A stretch of DNA of 64,000 nt. It comes from Dorea sp. (GTDB taxonomy: Bacteria; Bacillota; Clostridia; Lachnospirales; Lachnospiraceae). The stretch spans positions 62,001 through 126,000 of the forward strand of contig JALEKG010000090.1 in assembly GCA_022769185.1 (NCBI GenBank), read 5' to 3'. Positions 41,737 through 50,280 of this stretch are shown one piece after another. How positions within the stretch are numbered: the first letter of the stretch is position 1; every line of letters begins with the position of its first letter. The position numbers and the translations under genes were made by a program. The notes below the pieces were generated by a model. That model did no database searches. It saw only the letters and a list, made by a program, of their open reading frames with translations, and was not told the DNA's origin.

Positions 41737-42786
41737 ATGAAGAGTTCATTTCGTTGGTATGGTGACAGTGATCCGGTAACATTGGATGAGATTCGTCAGA
41801 TTCCTGGAATGCGTTCCATCGTTTCTGCAGTTTATGATGTAAAGCCGGGAGAAGTATGGCCAGAAGAAAGCATTAAACATCTGGTAGATGAGTGCGCAGA
41901 AAAAGGACTGGTATTTGATGTGGTTGAATCCATTCCGGTAACAGAAGAGATCAAACTTGGAAGGCCGGAAAGGGACCGTCACATCGATAATTACTGTGAG
42001 TCTATCCGCAGATGCGCTAAATACGGAATTAAATGTGTCACATATAACTTCATGCCAGTATTTGACTGGACACGTACACAGCTTGATAAAGCAGCAGAAG
42101 ATGGATCTACCAGTCTGGTTATGTACTGGGATCAGATGAAGGGACTGGATCCGTTAAAGGATGATATTCATCTTCCAGGATGGGATTCCAGCTATTCACA
42201 GGATGAAGTACGTGAGCTGATCCGTGCGTATGGTGAGCTTGGAGAAGAAGGTCTGTGGGCAAATATCGAATATTTCCTGAAACGTGTAATTCCGGTAGCA
42301 GAGGAATGTGGCGTAGTGATGGCACTTCATCCGGATGATCCGCCGTATCCGATCTTTGGTCTTCCAAGAGTAATTACCTGTGAAGAAAACCTTGACCGTT
42401 ACCTGTCAATCGTGGACAGCCCATCTAATACGCTGTGCCTTTGCACAGGTTCTCTGGGATGTTCTCCGAAGAATGATATCCCGGCTATGGTACGTAAGTA
42501 TTCAGCGATGAACCGTATTGGATTCATGCACATTCGTAATGTTAAGATTCTGCCGGATACCTCCTTTGAAGAGGCAGCACATCTGAGTCAGTGTGGTTCT
42601 CTTGATATGAATGCAATTGTAAAAGCGTTGGTAGATACCGGATTTACAGGATATTTCCGTCCGGATCATGGACGTATGATCTGGGGAGAGACTGGAAAAC
42701 CAGGTTACGGACTTTATGACCGTGCGCTTGGAAGTGCTTATATCAATGGCCTGATCGAAGCCAATGGTGGAGTGATCGAAGAATAA
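41737..42786 (+). CDS. uxuA: Mannonate dehydratase
   Basis: A 349-residue metal-dependent TIM-barrel enzyme dehydrating D-mannonate to 2-keto-3-deoxygluconate. Motifs: [64 protein letters not shown] (metal site), [17 protein letters not shown] and [21 protein letters not shown] precedes the ATG. The glucuronate-to-KDG steps are thus complete within uxuB-uxaC-uxuA. A long perfect hairpin follows the stop. Confidence 0.95.
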   Translation: MKSSFRWYGDSDPVTLDEIRQIPGMRSIVSAVYDVKPGEVWPEESIKHLVDECAEKGLVFDVVESIPVTEEIKLGRPERDRHIDNYCESIRRCAKYGIKCVTYNFMPVFDWTRTQLDKAAEDGSTSLVMYWDQMKGLDPLKDDIHLPGWDSSYSQDEVRELIRAYGELGEEGLWANIEYFLKRVIPVAEECGVVMALHPDDPPYPIFGLPRVITCEENLDRYLSIVDSPSNTLCLCTGSLGCSPKNDIPAMVRKYSAMNRIGFMHIRNVKILPDTSFEEAAHLSQCGSLDMNAIVKALVDTGFTGYFRPDHGRMIWGETGKPGYGLYDRALGSAYINGLIEANGGVIEE

Positions 42787-42791
42787 AAATG

Positions 42792-42835
42792 AGGGGACTA
42801 TCGGAACACCATAGAGTATGTTCCGATAGTCCCCT
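42792..42835. terminator. 17-bp perfect hairpin between uxuA and iclR
   Basis: AGGGGACTATCGGAACA (42792-42808) and its exact complement (42819-42835), ten-base loop. The minus-strand side has CATTTTTATT, a fair U-tract for iclR transcription; the plus-strand side has only GTGCATTTTA. Confidence 0.75.
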
Positions 42836-42862
42836 GTGCATTTTATGCGCGGTCTGGTTCTT

Positions 42863-43627
42863 TTATAATTGTCCCATTTCCGACAGGATTTTTTGCTTGG
42901 TGCCCAGAATGATATCTTCGAAAGAAGCAATCCGCTCATCAGTCATACGATCCTTCGGAGCAGAGACGCTGATAGCATATTTGGGATTACCATGAAAGCT
43001 TTTCAAAGAAGCGGCAATACAGCGTACGCCGAGTTCATTTTCTTCATTATCAAACGCGAAGCCGTCTCTGCGAATCGTCTGGATCAGCTGCATAAATTCA
43101 TCAAAATTCGTTATCGTATATTCGGTGTGCTTTTGAATATCACTCTGTTCCCAGATAGCTGCGATTTTCTGGTCGGACATGTCAGCGAGCAGTGCCTTGC
43201 CGACTCCGGAACAGTAAAGAGGAATACTCTTTCCAACCATGGAGACGAGACGCACAGAGCTTGGAGAACCCTCTACCTTATCAATGTATACGGCATTCAG
43301 TCCGTCAATCTGTACGAGATGAACGGTTTCTCCGGTCAGTTCAGACAGCTCCTTAAGATAAGGGCGGGCCAAATCAATGATATTATTCTGTGCGAGTATC
43401 TGATTGGCAATTCCGCAGAATTTAAAACTTAAACTATATTTTAATGTATCAGGATCCTGTTTGACATAGTCCATACAGATCAACGAATTCAGGATCCGGT
43501 GAACAGTGGTCTTGTTCAGGCCAAGAGTCGTGCTCAGATCCACAAGCCCCATAGGGCCATACTGTGCAAGGCATTCGATTGTATGAAAAATTCGTTCAGA
43601 TACCTGAATCGGATTCTTTTCTTCCAT
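42863..43627 (-). CDS. IclR family regulator, KdgR-like
   Basis: A 254-residue repressor with an N-terminal winged helix (VSERIFHTIECLAQYGPMGLVDLSTTLGLNKTTVHRILNSLICMDYVKQD) and an IclR effector domain (VHLVQIDGLNAVYIDKVEG, PLYCSGVGKALLADM, GFAFDNEENELGVRCIAASL). The ORF track extends it 128 codons upstream with no coding character; ATG 43627 has GGAGTGA. It is divergent to the KDPG aldolase-KDG kinase genes, and the palindrome GTTTCACAATGTGAAAC before them resembles KdgR boxes. KDG or a relative is the probable inducer. Confidence 0.9.
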   Translation of the reverse strand: MEEKNPIQVSERIFHTIECLAQYGPMGLVDLSTTLGLNKTTVHRILNSLICMDYVKQDPDTLKYSLSFKFCGIANQILAQNNIIDLARPYLKELSELTGETVHLVQIDGLNAVYIDKVEGSPSSVRLVSMVGKSIPLYCSGVGKALLADMSDQKIAAIWEQSDIQKHTEYTITNFDEFMQLIQTIRRDGFAFDNEENELGVRCIAASLKSFHGNPKYAISVSAPKDRMTDERIASFEDIILGTKQKILSEMGQL

Positions 43628-43773
43628 TCTAGAGTCACTCCGTTTCGTTTCAGTAATGCTTTGGCCATCGATACCGGAAGCAGTAGATGACACTAGTGGA
43701 ATTGTAGCACGATTGGATGAGAGAGTAAATAAAAAACAAAATAAAAAAAGTATGAAAAACATGATGGAATTAC

Positions 43774-43801
43774 TTGACATTAGCAATAAAACGAGTATAA
43801 T
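43774..43801 (+). promoter_or_regulatory. Promoter of the eda-kdgK operon
   Basis: TTGACA (43774-43779), 16-base spacer, TATAAT (43796-43801), both perfect to consensus. Confidence 0.85.
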
Positions 43802-43814
43802 CAGAATCAAGAAG

Positions 43815-43849
43815 TTCATATTATGAAAATGAGTTTCACAATGTGAAAC
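43815..43849 (+). promoter_or_regulatory. Candidate IclR/KdgR operators
   Basis: Two perfect palindromes just downstream of the promoter: TTCATA-T-TATGAA (43815-43827) and GTTTCACA-A-TGTGAAAC (43833-43849). Binding there would block elongation from the promoter at 43774. Confidence 0.72.
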
Positions 43850-43881
43850 AAAAATAATAATAAAAAGGCAGGAGAAAAGAA

Positions 43882-44523
43882 ATGAATGAAGTGTTAGAAA
43901 GAATCCAGGAAATCGGTATCGTACCAGTTGTTGTTCTGAATGATGCAAAAGATGCTGAACCACTTGCACAGGCATTATGTAATGGCGGGCTTCCATGTGC
44001 AGAAGTGACATTCCGTACGGATGCAGCTGAGGAATCTATCCGTATCATGTCAGAGAAGTTTCCAAATATGCTGATCGGAGCAGGTACTGTTCTTACAACA
44101 GATCAGGTTGACCGTGCAGTTGCAGCAGGTGCTAAGTTTATTGTAAGCCCGGGACTGAATCCGAGAATCGTAAAATACTGTGTAGAAAAAGGGATCCTGA
44201 TCACACCGGGATGTACTAATCCGAGTGATATCGAACAGGCACTTGAGAATGGACTTGAGGTGGTGAAGTTCTTCCCGGCAGAACCGGCAGGCGGACTTAA
44301 GATGATCAAAGCTATGGCAGCACCTTATGTTGGTGTTAAATTTATGCCGACTGGCGGAATCAACGCAACAAACGTAAGAGAGTATCTTGCATATGATAGA
44401 ATTCTTGCATGCGGCGGAAGCTGGATGGTAAAAGGAAGCCTTGTAGATGCAGGGGAATTTGATAAGATCGAGGAACTCACAAGAGAAGCAGTTGAAATTG
44501 TAAAAGAGAGCAGAGGTAAATAG
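43882..44523 (+). CDS. eda: KDPG/KHG aldolase
   Basis: A 213-residue class I aldolase cleaving 2-keto-3-deoxy-6-phosphogluconate to pyruvate and glyceraldehyde-3-phosphate. Motifs: GIVPVVVLNDAKDAEPLAQALCNGGLPCAEVTFRT, with the catalytic Glu; IGAGTVLT; FIVSPGLNP; ITPGCTNPSDIEQAL; VVKFFPAE with the Schiff-base Lys; and FMPTGGIN. CAGGAG precedes the ATG. It is followed after two bases by the KDG kinase, together finishing the hexuronate route. Confidence 0.95.
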   Translation: MNEVLERIQEIGIVPVVVLNDAKDAEPLAQALCNGGLPCAEVTFRTDAAEESIRIMSEKFPNMLIGAGTVLTTDQVDRAVAAGAKFIVSPGLNPRIVKYCVEKGILITPGCTNPSDIEQALENGLEVVKFFPAEPAGGLKMIKAMAAPYVGVKFMPTGGINATNVREYLAYDRILACGGSWMVKGSLVDAGEFDKIEELTREAVEIVKESRGK

Positions 44524-44525
44524 AG

Positions 44526-45551
44526 ATGGCAAAGAAAGTAATTACATTTGGAGAATTAATGTTAAGACTGGCACCGGAAGGATATTATCGTTTCGTACAG
44601 GCCGATAAATTAGGCGCAACATTTGGCGGAGGAGAAGCGAATGTTGCAGTATCTCTTGCAAATTATGGATTTGATGCAGCATTTGTTTCCAAGCTTCCAA
44701 CTCACGAGATTGGACAGGCTGCAGTAAATTCCCTGAGAAGATACGGAGTAGATACTTCTTATATTGCCCGCGGCGGCGACCGTGTAGGAATCTATTATTT
44801 GGAAAAGGGCGCTTCTCAGAGACCTTCCAAAGTAATCTATGACCGCGCAGGTTCTTCAATTTATACTGCTTCCAGAGAAGATTTTGATTGGAAGAAGATC
44901 TTTGAAGGCGCAGAATGGTTCCATTTTACAGGAATCACTCCTGCACTGAACGATGGTGTTGCAGCAATCTGCATGGATGCTTGTAAAGCAGCAAAAGAGC
45001 TGGGCGTAAAGATCTCCTGTGATCTGAATTATAGAAATAAACTGTGGAGCAAGGCAAAAGCCGGTGAAGTAATGGGTGAGCTTTGCAAATATGTTGATGT
45101 ATGTATCGCAAATGAAGAAGATGCAGCAGATGTATTCGGAATTAAAGCGGCAGATACAGACGTAACTGCAGGTACTGTAAACCATGAAGGATATAAAGAT
45201 GTAGCAAAGCAGCTTGCTGACCGCTTTGGATTTGAAAAGGTAGCGATCACACTTCGTGAGTCTATCTCTGCAAATGATAATAACTGGTCCGCAATGTTAT
45301 ATGACGGAACAGACTACTATTTCAGCAAAAAATACAAGATGCACATCGTTGACCGTGTTGGAGGAGGCGACAGCTTTGGAGGCGGCCTGATTGCAGCATG
45401 TTTAAGCGGTTACGATGCACAGGCAACAATAGAATTCGCCGTTGCAGCATCTTGCCTGAAGCACTCCATCGAGGGTGATTATAACATGGTATCAATGGAC
45501 GAAGTTACCAAATTAGCCGGAGGAGATGCTTCCGGTCGTGTCCAGAGATAA
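44526..45551 (+). CDS. kdgK: 2-keto-3-deoxygluconate kinase
   Basis: A 341-residue PfkB/ribokinase-family kinase phosphorylating KDG to KDPG. Motifs: TFGELMLRLAPEGYYRFVQADKLGATFGGGEANVAVSLANYG (first PfkB signature region), GIYYLEKGASQRPSKVIYDRAGSSI, CDLNYRNKLW, and the C-terminal ATP/anion motif DRVGGGDSFGGGLI with the catalytic Asp. AGAGGTA at the end of eda serves as ribosome site. The RLAPEGYYR and RPSKVIYDR elements are typical of KDG kinases rather than fructokinases. Confidence 0.9.
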   Translation: MAKKVITFGELMLRLAPEGYYRFVQADKLGATFGGGEANVAVSLANYGFDAAFVSKLPTHEIGQAAVNSLRRYGVDTSYIARGGDRVGIYYLEKGASQRPSKVIYDRAGSSIYTASREDFDWKKIFEGAEWFHFTGITPALNDGVAAICMDACKAAKELGVKISCDLNYRNKLWSKAKAGEVMGELCKYVDVCIANEEDAADVFGIKAADTDVTAGTVNHEGYKDVAKQLADRFGFEKVAITLRESISANDNNWSAMLYDGTDYYFSKKYKMHIVDRVGGGDSFGGGLIAACLSGYDAQATIEFAVAASCLKHSIEGDYNMVSMDEVTKLAGGDASGRVQR

Positions 45552-45579
45552 TATATATTATAGTTTGTCATGATCTGGA

Positions 45580-45615
45580 AAGGGGCGTATTCTGAAAATG
45601 GATGCGCCCTTTTTC
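45580..45615 (+). terminator. Terminator between the two KDG-kinase-like genes
   Basis: AGGGGCG (45581-45587) pairs with CGCCCT (45605-45610) with one bulge, followed by TTTTTCC. The downstream gene starts 42 bases later. Confidence 0.6.
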
Positions 45616-45656
45616 CCCAAAAAGAAGCACAGTCAATTTGTGAGAGGAGAAAAACA

Positions 45657-46682
45657 GTGGAAAAAAAGGAATTTGATTTGCTATCACTCGGAGAAATATT
45701 ACTCAGATTATCCCCGCCGAATAATGAAAGAATCGTACGCGGAGAGACATTTGAAAAGCAGGTAGGAGGCGCAGAACTCAATGTGGCTTCCGGGGTCTCC
45801 CTTCTGGGACTTCGTTCCGGAATTATCTCCAGAATCCCGGACAGCAGCATCGGAGTGTTTGCAAAAAATAAGATCCGTTTCTGTGGAGTCAGTGACGATT
45901 ATCTTGTATATGATGACAGCCGCAATGCAAGACTCGGAATCTATTATTATGAAAACGGCGCATATCCGAGAAAACCGGGAGTTGTGTATGACAGACAGAA
46001 TTCATCTATGACAAGAATGGACATTAATGAATTTGACGAAAAGATCTATCATTCAACCAGATGTTTCCATACTTCAGGAATTACACTTGCTCTCAGTGAT
46101 GCATGCCGCAGGACAGGCGTAGAGATGATTCGGCGTTTTAAAGAAGCAGGGGCATTGATTTCTTTTGATGTAAACTTCCGTCTGAATCTCTGGTCCGGTG
46201 AAGAGGCAAGAAAATGTATTGAAGAAATTCTTCCATATGTAGATATTTTCTTCTGTTCTGAGGATACAGCAAAACTTACCTTTGGAAAAGAAGGAACCAT
46301 CAGGGAAATCATGGAAAGCTTTGCGAAAGAGTATCCGATCTCTGTAATGGCTTCTACACAGCGTACCGTTCACAGCCCGAAGGTGCATAGCTTCACATCC
46401 GTGGTTTATGATGCGAAAACAGGAACTTTCTATGAAGAACGTCCGTACGAAAATATTGAAGTCGTAGACCGAATCGGAAGTGGTGATGCATATTGCTCCG
46501 GCGCACTTTTCGGGCTTCTGAAACAGGGTGGAAGCTGTGAGAATGCATTAAGATATGGAAATGCATACAGTGCGGCAAAGAATACCATTCCAGGTGATAT
46601 GCCTTCACTGAACCTGGAAGAAGTAGAGAATATTATGAAAGATCATAATACAACAGGCTATCACAGTGAGATGAACCGATAG
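45657..46682 (+). CDS. Second PfkB sugar kinase, KDG-kinase-like
   Basis: A 341-residue PfkB kinase paralogous to the preceding gene: LLSLGEILLRLSPPNNERIVRGETFEKQVGGAELNVASGVSLLGL, GIYYYENGAYPRKPGVVYDRQNSSM, FDVNFRLNLW and DRIGSGDAYCSGALFG with the catalytic Asp. Conservation is lower in the substrate lid, so a different keto-deoxy sugar (for example 2-keto-3-deoxygalactonate or a ketohexose) is possible. The start is a GTG at 45657 with GAGAGGAG upstream; the earlier ATG of the track lies before the terminator. It could also be expressed by read-through from kdgK. Confidence 0.85.
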   Translation: MEKKEFDLLSLGEILLRLSPPNNERIVRGETFEKQVGGAELNVASGVSLLGLRSGIISRIPDSSIGVFAKNKIRFCGVSDDYLVYDDSRNARLGIYYYENGAYPRKPGVVYDRQNSSMTRMDINEFDEKIYHSTRCFHTSGITLALSDACRRTGVEMIRRFKEAGALISFDVNFRLNLWSGEEARKCIEEILPYVDIFFCSEDTAKLTFGKEGTIREIMESFAKEYPISVMASTQRTVHSPKVHSFTSVVYDAKTGTFYEERPYENIEVVDRIGSGDAYCSGALFGLLKQGGSCENALRYGNAYSAAKNTIPGDMPSLNLEEVENIMKDHNTTGYHSEMNR

Positions 46683-46711
46683 AAATCATTCTTTACATAA
46701 GCAGTAATTGC

Positions 46712-46757
46712 AAAAGAAGATCTTTTGGAAAAAGATTCGAAGGATCTTCTTTTTATT
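46712..46757 (+). terminator. Terminator of the hexuronate catabolic block
   Basis: AAAAGAAGATC (46712-46722) and GATCTTCTTTT (46743-46753), followed by TATTT. Confidence 0.8.
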
Positions 46758-46826
46758 TACTTGTTTTTACAGAGCTATCTATTATAATAGAAGAGAATGA
46801 TAATTCAATGAATTTTTTACTTAATA

Positions 46827-46835
46827 TGTTATAAT
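46827..46835 (+). promoter_or_regulatory. Extended -10 promoter for lepB operon
   Basis: TGTTATAAT, a perfect extended -10 (TG-n-TATAAT), 26 bases upstream of the lepB start. No clear -35 element. Confidence 0.6.
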
Positions 46836-46860
46836 ATATCCAAAAAGGAAAATGCAGAGA

Positions 46861-47454
46861 ATGGAAGAGAAAAACAAAAAGTCGCCGAAACCGATACCTA
46901 CGGTTTCAGAACTGGAAAGTGAACTGAAACGGGAAAAATATCGTATTACATATGGAAGAACAGTACGAAGTACGATCTATGCACTGGTGATTGTAGCGGC
47001 TGCAGCTGTGCTGGTGGCCGTACTTTTGCTTCCGGTACTTCAGATTTATGGCGGTTCGATGTCGCCGTGTCTGGAAGAAGGCAACATCGTTATGTCGGTG
47101 AAAACTTCTAATCTGAAGCAGGGAGATGTTATAGCATTTTATTATAATAATAAGATTCTGATCAAGCGTGTGATCGCAGGTCCCGGAGAATGGGTGGATA
47201 TTGACGAAGACGGAAATGTATATGTGAATCAGGAAAAGCTGGATGAGTCGTATGTCAAGGATCCGTCATTAGGGGATTGTAATATAGAATTGCCATATCA
47301 GGTCCCCGATGAACGGTATTTTGTAATGGGGGATCATCGAAGTGTGTCTGTAGACTCCAGAAATAGTTCGGTAGGATGTGTGACGAAGGATCAGATTGTT
47401 GGAAAGATTGTGTTCCGCATCTGGCCGCTGAATGAATTAGGAAGATTGAAATAA
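46861..47454 (+). CDS. lepB: Signal peptidase I
   Basis: A 197-residue type I signal peptidase that removes signal peptides at the outer face of the membrane. One N-terminal span (STIYALVIVAAAAVLVAVLLLPVLQIYG), then the catalytic Ser in GGSMSPCLEEGN, the catalytic Lys in LIKRVIAGPGEWVDI, and box E GDHRSVSVDSRNSSVG. The cytoplasmic N-terminus is unusually long and charged (EEKNKKSPKPIPTVSELESELKREKYR). ATG 46861 has AAGGAA ten bases upstream; the ATG at 46852 would leave only one base of spacing. It heads an operon with a coiled-coil protein and a sortase. Confidence 0.93.
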   Translation: MEEKNKKSPKPIPTVSELESELKREKYRITYGRTVRSTIYALVIVAAAAVLVAVLLLPVLQIYGGSMSPCLEEGNIVMSVKTSNLKQGDVIAFYYNNKILIKRVIAGPGEWVDIDEDGNVYVNQEKLDESYVKDPSLGDCNIELPYQVPDERYFVMGDHRSVSVDSRNSSVGCVTKDQIVGKIVFRIWPLNELGRLK

Positions 47455-47519
47455 TAAGCAGGTGCATAAGAATAGTATTACAGCCGTATGGCTGAAAAAA
47501 GACAGGTGAGGTTTGAAAA

Positions 47520-48062
47520 ATGACAGAAAAAGAATTAAAAAAGTTAAGCCGTATAGATCTGCTGGAAATGCTTTTGGAACAGAGTAAGGAAGTGGAGCGT
47601 CTGAATACTGAACTGGAAGAAGCACAGAACAAATTAAAAGACCGTAAGATTGAGCTGGAAGAAGCAGGATCCATTGCTGAGGCTGCATTACGTCTGAATG
47701 GAATCTTTGATATGGCACAGGTTGCTGCAGGGCAGTATCTGGAAAATATAGAATCACTCAGCCAAAGGACGGATGAGATCTGTGACAGAAAGAGACAGGA
47801 GTGTGAGCTTGAGATTCAAAAGAAACGAGAAGAGACAGAAAAAGAATGTGCTGAGCTGAGTCGGAAAACAATCAGTGAATGTGAAGATATGAAGAAACAG
47901 ACAAAAGAACTCTGTGAGAAGCGGATCAAATCTGTAGACACACAGGTGGAAGAAAAATGGAAAGTATTATCAGAGCGTCTGGAACAGTTCTGTCAGGCTC
48001 ACCAGGATGTGAAAGAGCTGCTTTCTTTTGTAGAGAAAGAGGACAAAGCTGATGAAGCGTAA
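47520..48062 (+). CDS. Coiled-coil protein of unknown function
   Basis: A 180-residue, almost entirely helical and highly charged protein. Heptad-like segments run from about 20-45 (SKEVERLNTELEEAQNKLKDRKIELEEAG) and 95-165 (ECELEIQKKREETEKECAELSRKTISECEDMKKQTKELCEKRIK), with several regularly spaced cysteines (ICDRKRQEC, KECAEL, SECED, ELCEKR) that are unusual in such a protein. No membrane span or signal peptide. Often mislabelled as DNA-repair ATPase in automatic annotation, without support here. It overlaps the sortase start by 11 bases, so it is probably made with it. Confidence 0.75.
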   Translation: MTEKELKKLSRIDLLEMLLEQSKEVERLNTELEEAQNKLKDRKIELEEAGSIAEAALRLNGIFDMAQVAAGQYLENIESLSQRTDEICDRKRQECELEIQKKREETEKECAELSRKTISECEDMKKQTKELCEKRIKSVDTQVEEKWKVLSERLEQFCQAHQDVKELLSFVEKEDKADEA

Positions 48063-48663
48063 ATTAGGAAAATTATTGATGGGAACCGGAATGCTGCTTA
48101 TTCTGGCAGCATTTTTGTTAACAGCATATAATATATGGGAAGCGAAAAAGGCAGATGAAGCATCTGGACAGATCCTTGGACATCTGGAAGATGTAATTGA
48201 CAGGCAAAATGATCTGGAGGATGAACAGAAGAATCCATTATATCAATTGTATCCGGATATGGAGATGCCGGTAGTCGAAATTGATGGGATCAGTTATATC
48301 GGGATCCTGGAAATCCCTTCGCTGAATCTAAAACTTCCAGTTGCAGCGGAATGGAGTTATCCGAATCTTAGAAGTTCTCCGTGCCGATACAAGGGTTCTG
48401 TGTATCAGGATAATATGATCATTGCCGGACACAATTATAACAGGCATTTTGGCAGATTAAAAGATCTGAATCCGGGAGACGGAGTGTGCTTTACTGATGT
48501 GGATGGAAACCGCTTGGGATACGAGGTTGTGGACATGGAGGCCATTCCGGGAACGGCGGTAGAAGATATGGAAGCCGGAGAATGGGATATGACATTATTT
48601 ACATGTACTTACGGCGGCAAGAGTCGTGTAACAATAAGATGCAGGAGATCCGAATCATTTTGA
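48052..48663 (+). CDS. Sortase family transpeptidase
   Basis: A 203-residue membrane-anchored sortase. N-terminal span KLLMGTGMLLILAAFLLTAYNIW, a charged linker (EDVIDRQNDLEDEQKN), then the sortase barrel: ISYIGILEIPSLNLKLPVAAEW, catalytic His in MIIAGHNYNRHFG, catalytic Cys in LFTCTYGGKS and the Arg in RVTIRCRR. The TLxTC-type box reads TLFTC. Class D is the best guess from the order EIPSLNLKLPV. It attaches LPxTG-like proteins to the wall or builds pili; no LPxTG substrate gene is visible here. Confidence 0.88.
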   Translation: MKRKLGKLLMGTGMLLILAAFLLTAYNIWEAKKADEASGQILGHLEDVIDRQNDLEDEQKNPLYQLYPDMEMPVVEIDGISYIGILEIPSLNLKLPVAAEWSYPNLRSSPCRYKGSVYQDNMIIAGHNYNRHFGRLKDLNPGDGVCFTDVDGNRLGYEVVDMEAIPGTAVEDMEAGEWDMTLFTCTYGGKSRVTIRCRRSESF

Positions 48664-48681
48664 TGGGGTCTCCTGCATCTT
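48636..48681. terminator. Hairpin at the end of the sortase gene
   Basis: AAGATGCAGGAGA (48636-48648) and TCTCCTGCATCTT (48669-48681), perfect 13-base arms with a 20-base loop. It overlaps the last codons of the sortase and precedes the convergent pepD stop; U-tracts are short. Confidence 0.65.
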
Positions 48682-48691
48682 ACTTATATGG

Positions 48692-50140
48692 TTATTTACA
48701 TGCTTTCAAAATTGCTTTTAAGTATTCCCAGGAACGTTCAGTGGATGCAATGTCAACTCGTTCTTTTACAGAGTGAACATCCAGAAGATTTGGGCCGAAG
48801 GATACAATATCCAAATCTGGTTTCTTGTCAAACAGAATACCGCATTCCAGACCGCCGTGTGTGGTTTCAACCGTTGGTTCTGTACCGAACATTTCTTTGT
48901 AGAGCTCAATCATCATTGGACGAAGCTTCGAGTTCTCATCGAATCCCCATGCCGGATATTCACCGGATAATTCATAGGAAGCGCCAACCAGTTCACACCA
49001 CATACTCATCTGATTCTTCATGTCTTCCAGTTTGCTCTTCATAGAACTTCTTACCTGGAATCTGGCTCTTACTGCATTTTCTGTAGTTTCTACAATTCCG
49101 ATATTCAGTGAGGTTTCTACAGCACCTGGGAAAGAACGGTCATAGCACTGTACTCCGTTTGGAACTCCGTACAGGTAGGCAATTACACGAGATGTGGAAT
49201 CAGCGTCAAATGCTTTCATAGTTCCTTTTTCTACTGCCCTGGCAGTCAGAACGAAATCAGGTTCAGAACCGATAAATTCGGCAGAGATCTCTTCTTTTAG
49301 TTCTGTAATAGCGCCTAAGATAGCTTCTGTCTGTTCGGAATCAGCAACAATTATAGTTTCATTAAACTGTGCAATAACATTTGCAGCAGAACCGCCGTTA
49401 ATACTAATTAAATTGAAGTCATAATCTTTGGCAAGAGTATTAAGTACACGACCCATAATCTTGTGAGCATTGCCGCGCTGTTTCTGAATTTCGGCACCAG
49501 AGTGGCCACCCTGTAATCCACTGAGTGAAATGGTGATTTTGGTTCCTTCTTCTTCACTCCATTCGAATGGAATGTATGTATCATAGATGAATCCACCTGC
49601 ACAGCCAACTGTCAGTACACCCTCAAATTCAGAATCCAGATTCAGGCATTTCTTTCCCTTTAGATCAGACAGGTCAATTGCTTTTGCACCGCCCATGCCG
49701 ATCTCTTCATCAATGGTGAAGAGGGCTTCGATCGGCGGATGTGGAATATCGTCACTAGCCAGAACAGCCATTGCATACGCAATTGCAATTCCGTCATCGC
49801 CGCCAAGAGACGTATTTCTTGCTCCAACTAGCCCATCCTCTATGAAAAGATCCAGCGGATCATTCTCAAAATCATGGTCACTGTCTGCAGTCTTAACGTT
49901 GACCATATCCAGATGTCCCTGTAGAATCACGGGTTCACTGTCTTCATATCCAGGGGTCCCTGGCTTTTTGATAATTACGTTGTTTACTTCATCCTGAACG
50001 TACTCCAGGTTATGAGCCTTTGCGAATTCTACGCAGAAGTCACTTGCTTTTTTTGTGTAAAATGTTCCCCTTGGCACTTTACTCAATTCTTCGAAGTAGT
50101 AAAAGACTTCTTTTGGCTCAATGTTTGATAAAACTCCCAT
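48692..50140 (-). CDS. pepD: Aminoacyl-histidine dipeptidase (PepD, M20C)
   Basis: A 482-residue dizinc dipeptidase cleaving Xaa-His and related dipeptides in the cytoplasm. M20 motifs: ILQGHLDMV (first His and Asp), TSLGGDDGIAIAYAMAV (bridging Asp), FTIDEEIGMGGAKAID (catalytic Glu-Glu), LNLDSE and, near the C-terminus, TTHGGLECGIL with the last His. The lid domain contains ISLSGLQGGHSGAEIQKQRGNA. GGAGG precedes the ATG. It is convergent to the sortase operon and divergent from rsmH. Confidence 0.94.
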   Translation of the reverse strand: MGVLSNIEPKEVFYYFEELSKVPRGTFYTKKASDFCVEFAKAHNLEYVQDEVNNVIIKKPGTPGYEDSEPVILQGHLDMVNVKTADSDHDFENDPLDLFIEDGLVGARNTSLGGDDGIAIAYAMAVLASDDIPHPPIEALFTIDEEIGMGGAKAIDLSDLKGKKCLNLDSEFEGVLTVGCAGGFIYDTYIPFEWSEEEGTKITISLSGLQGGHSGAEIQKQRGNAHKIMGRVLNTLAKDYDFNLISINGGSAANVIAQFNETIIVADSEQTEAILGAITELKEEISAEFIGSEPDFVLTARAVEKGTMKAFDADSTSRVIAYLYGVPNGVQCYDRSFPGAVETSLNIGIVETTENAVRARFQVRSSMKSKLEDMKNQMSMWCELVGASYELSGEYPAWGFDENSKLRPMMIELYKEMFGTEPTVETTHGGLECGILFDKKPDLDIVSFGPNLLDVHSVKERVDIASTERSWEYLKAILKACK

Positions 50141-50227
50141 TTTTTTATCCTCCGTTTATAGTTCTGTAATATATTTCCATTGTAACACGTCAGAAGAATT
50201 TTTGCCATGTTATCTGTAAGATATCTA

Positions 50228-50236
50228 TGTTATAAT
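50228..50236 (+). promoter_or_regulatory. Extended -10 promoter for the second rsmH
   Basis: TGTTATAAT at 50228-50236, again an extended -10 without a recognisable -35, 45 bases upstream of the start codon. Confidence 0.58.
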
Positions 50237-50280
50237 GAAACAGATTAAATCAAAGTTGAAGTAAGGAAGGTAGAATATAG

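Noticed and set aside
43500-44011. 128-codon N-terminal extension of the IclR ORF
   Set aside because: It reads through the eda promoter and operators with no coding character; the ATG at 43627 has a proper ribosome site.
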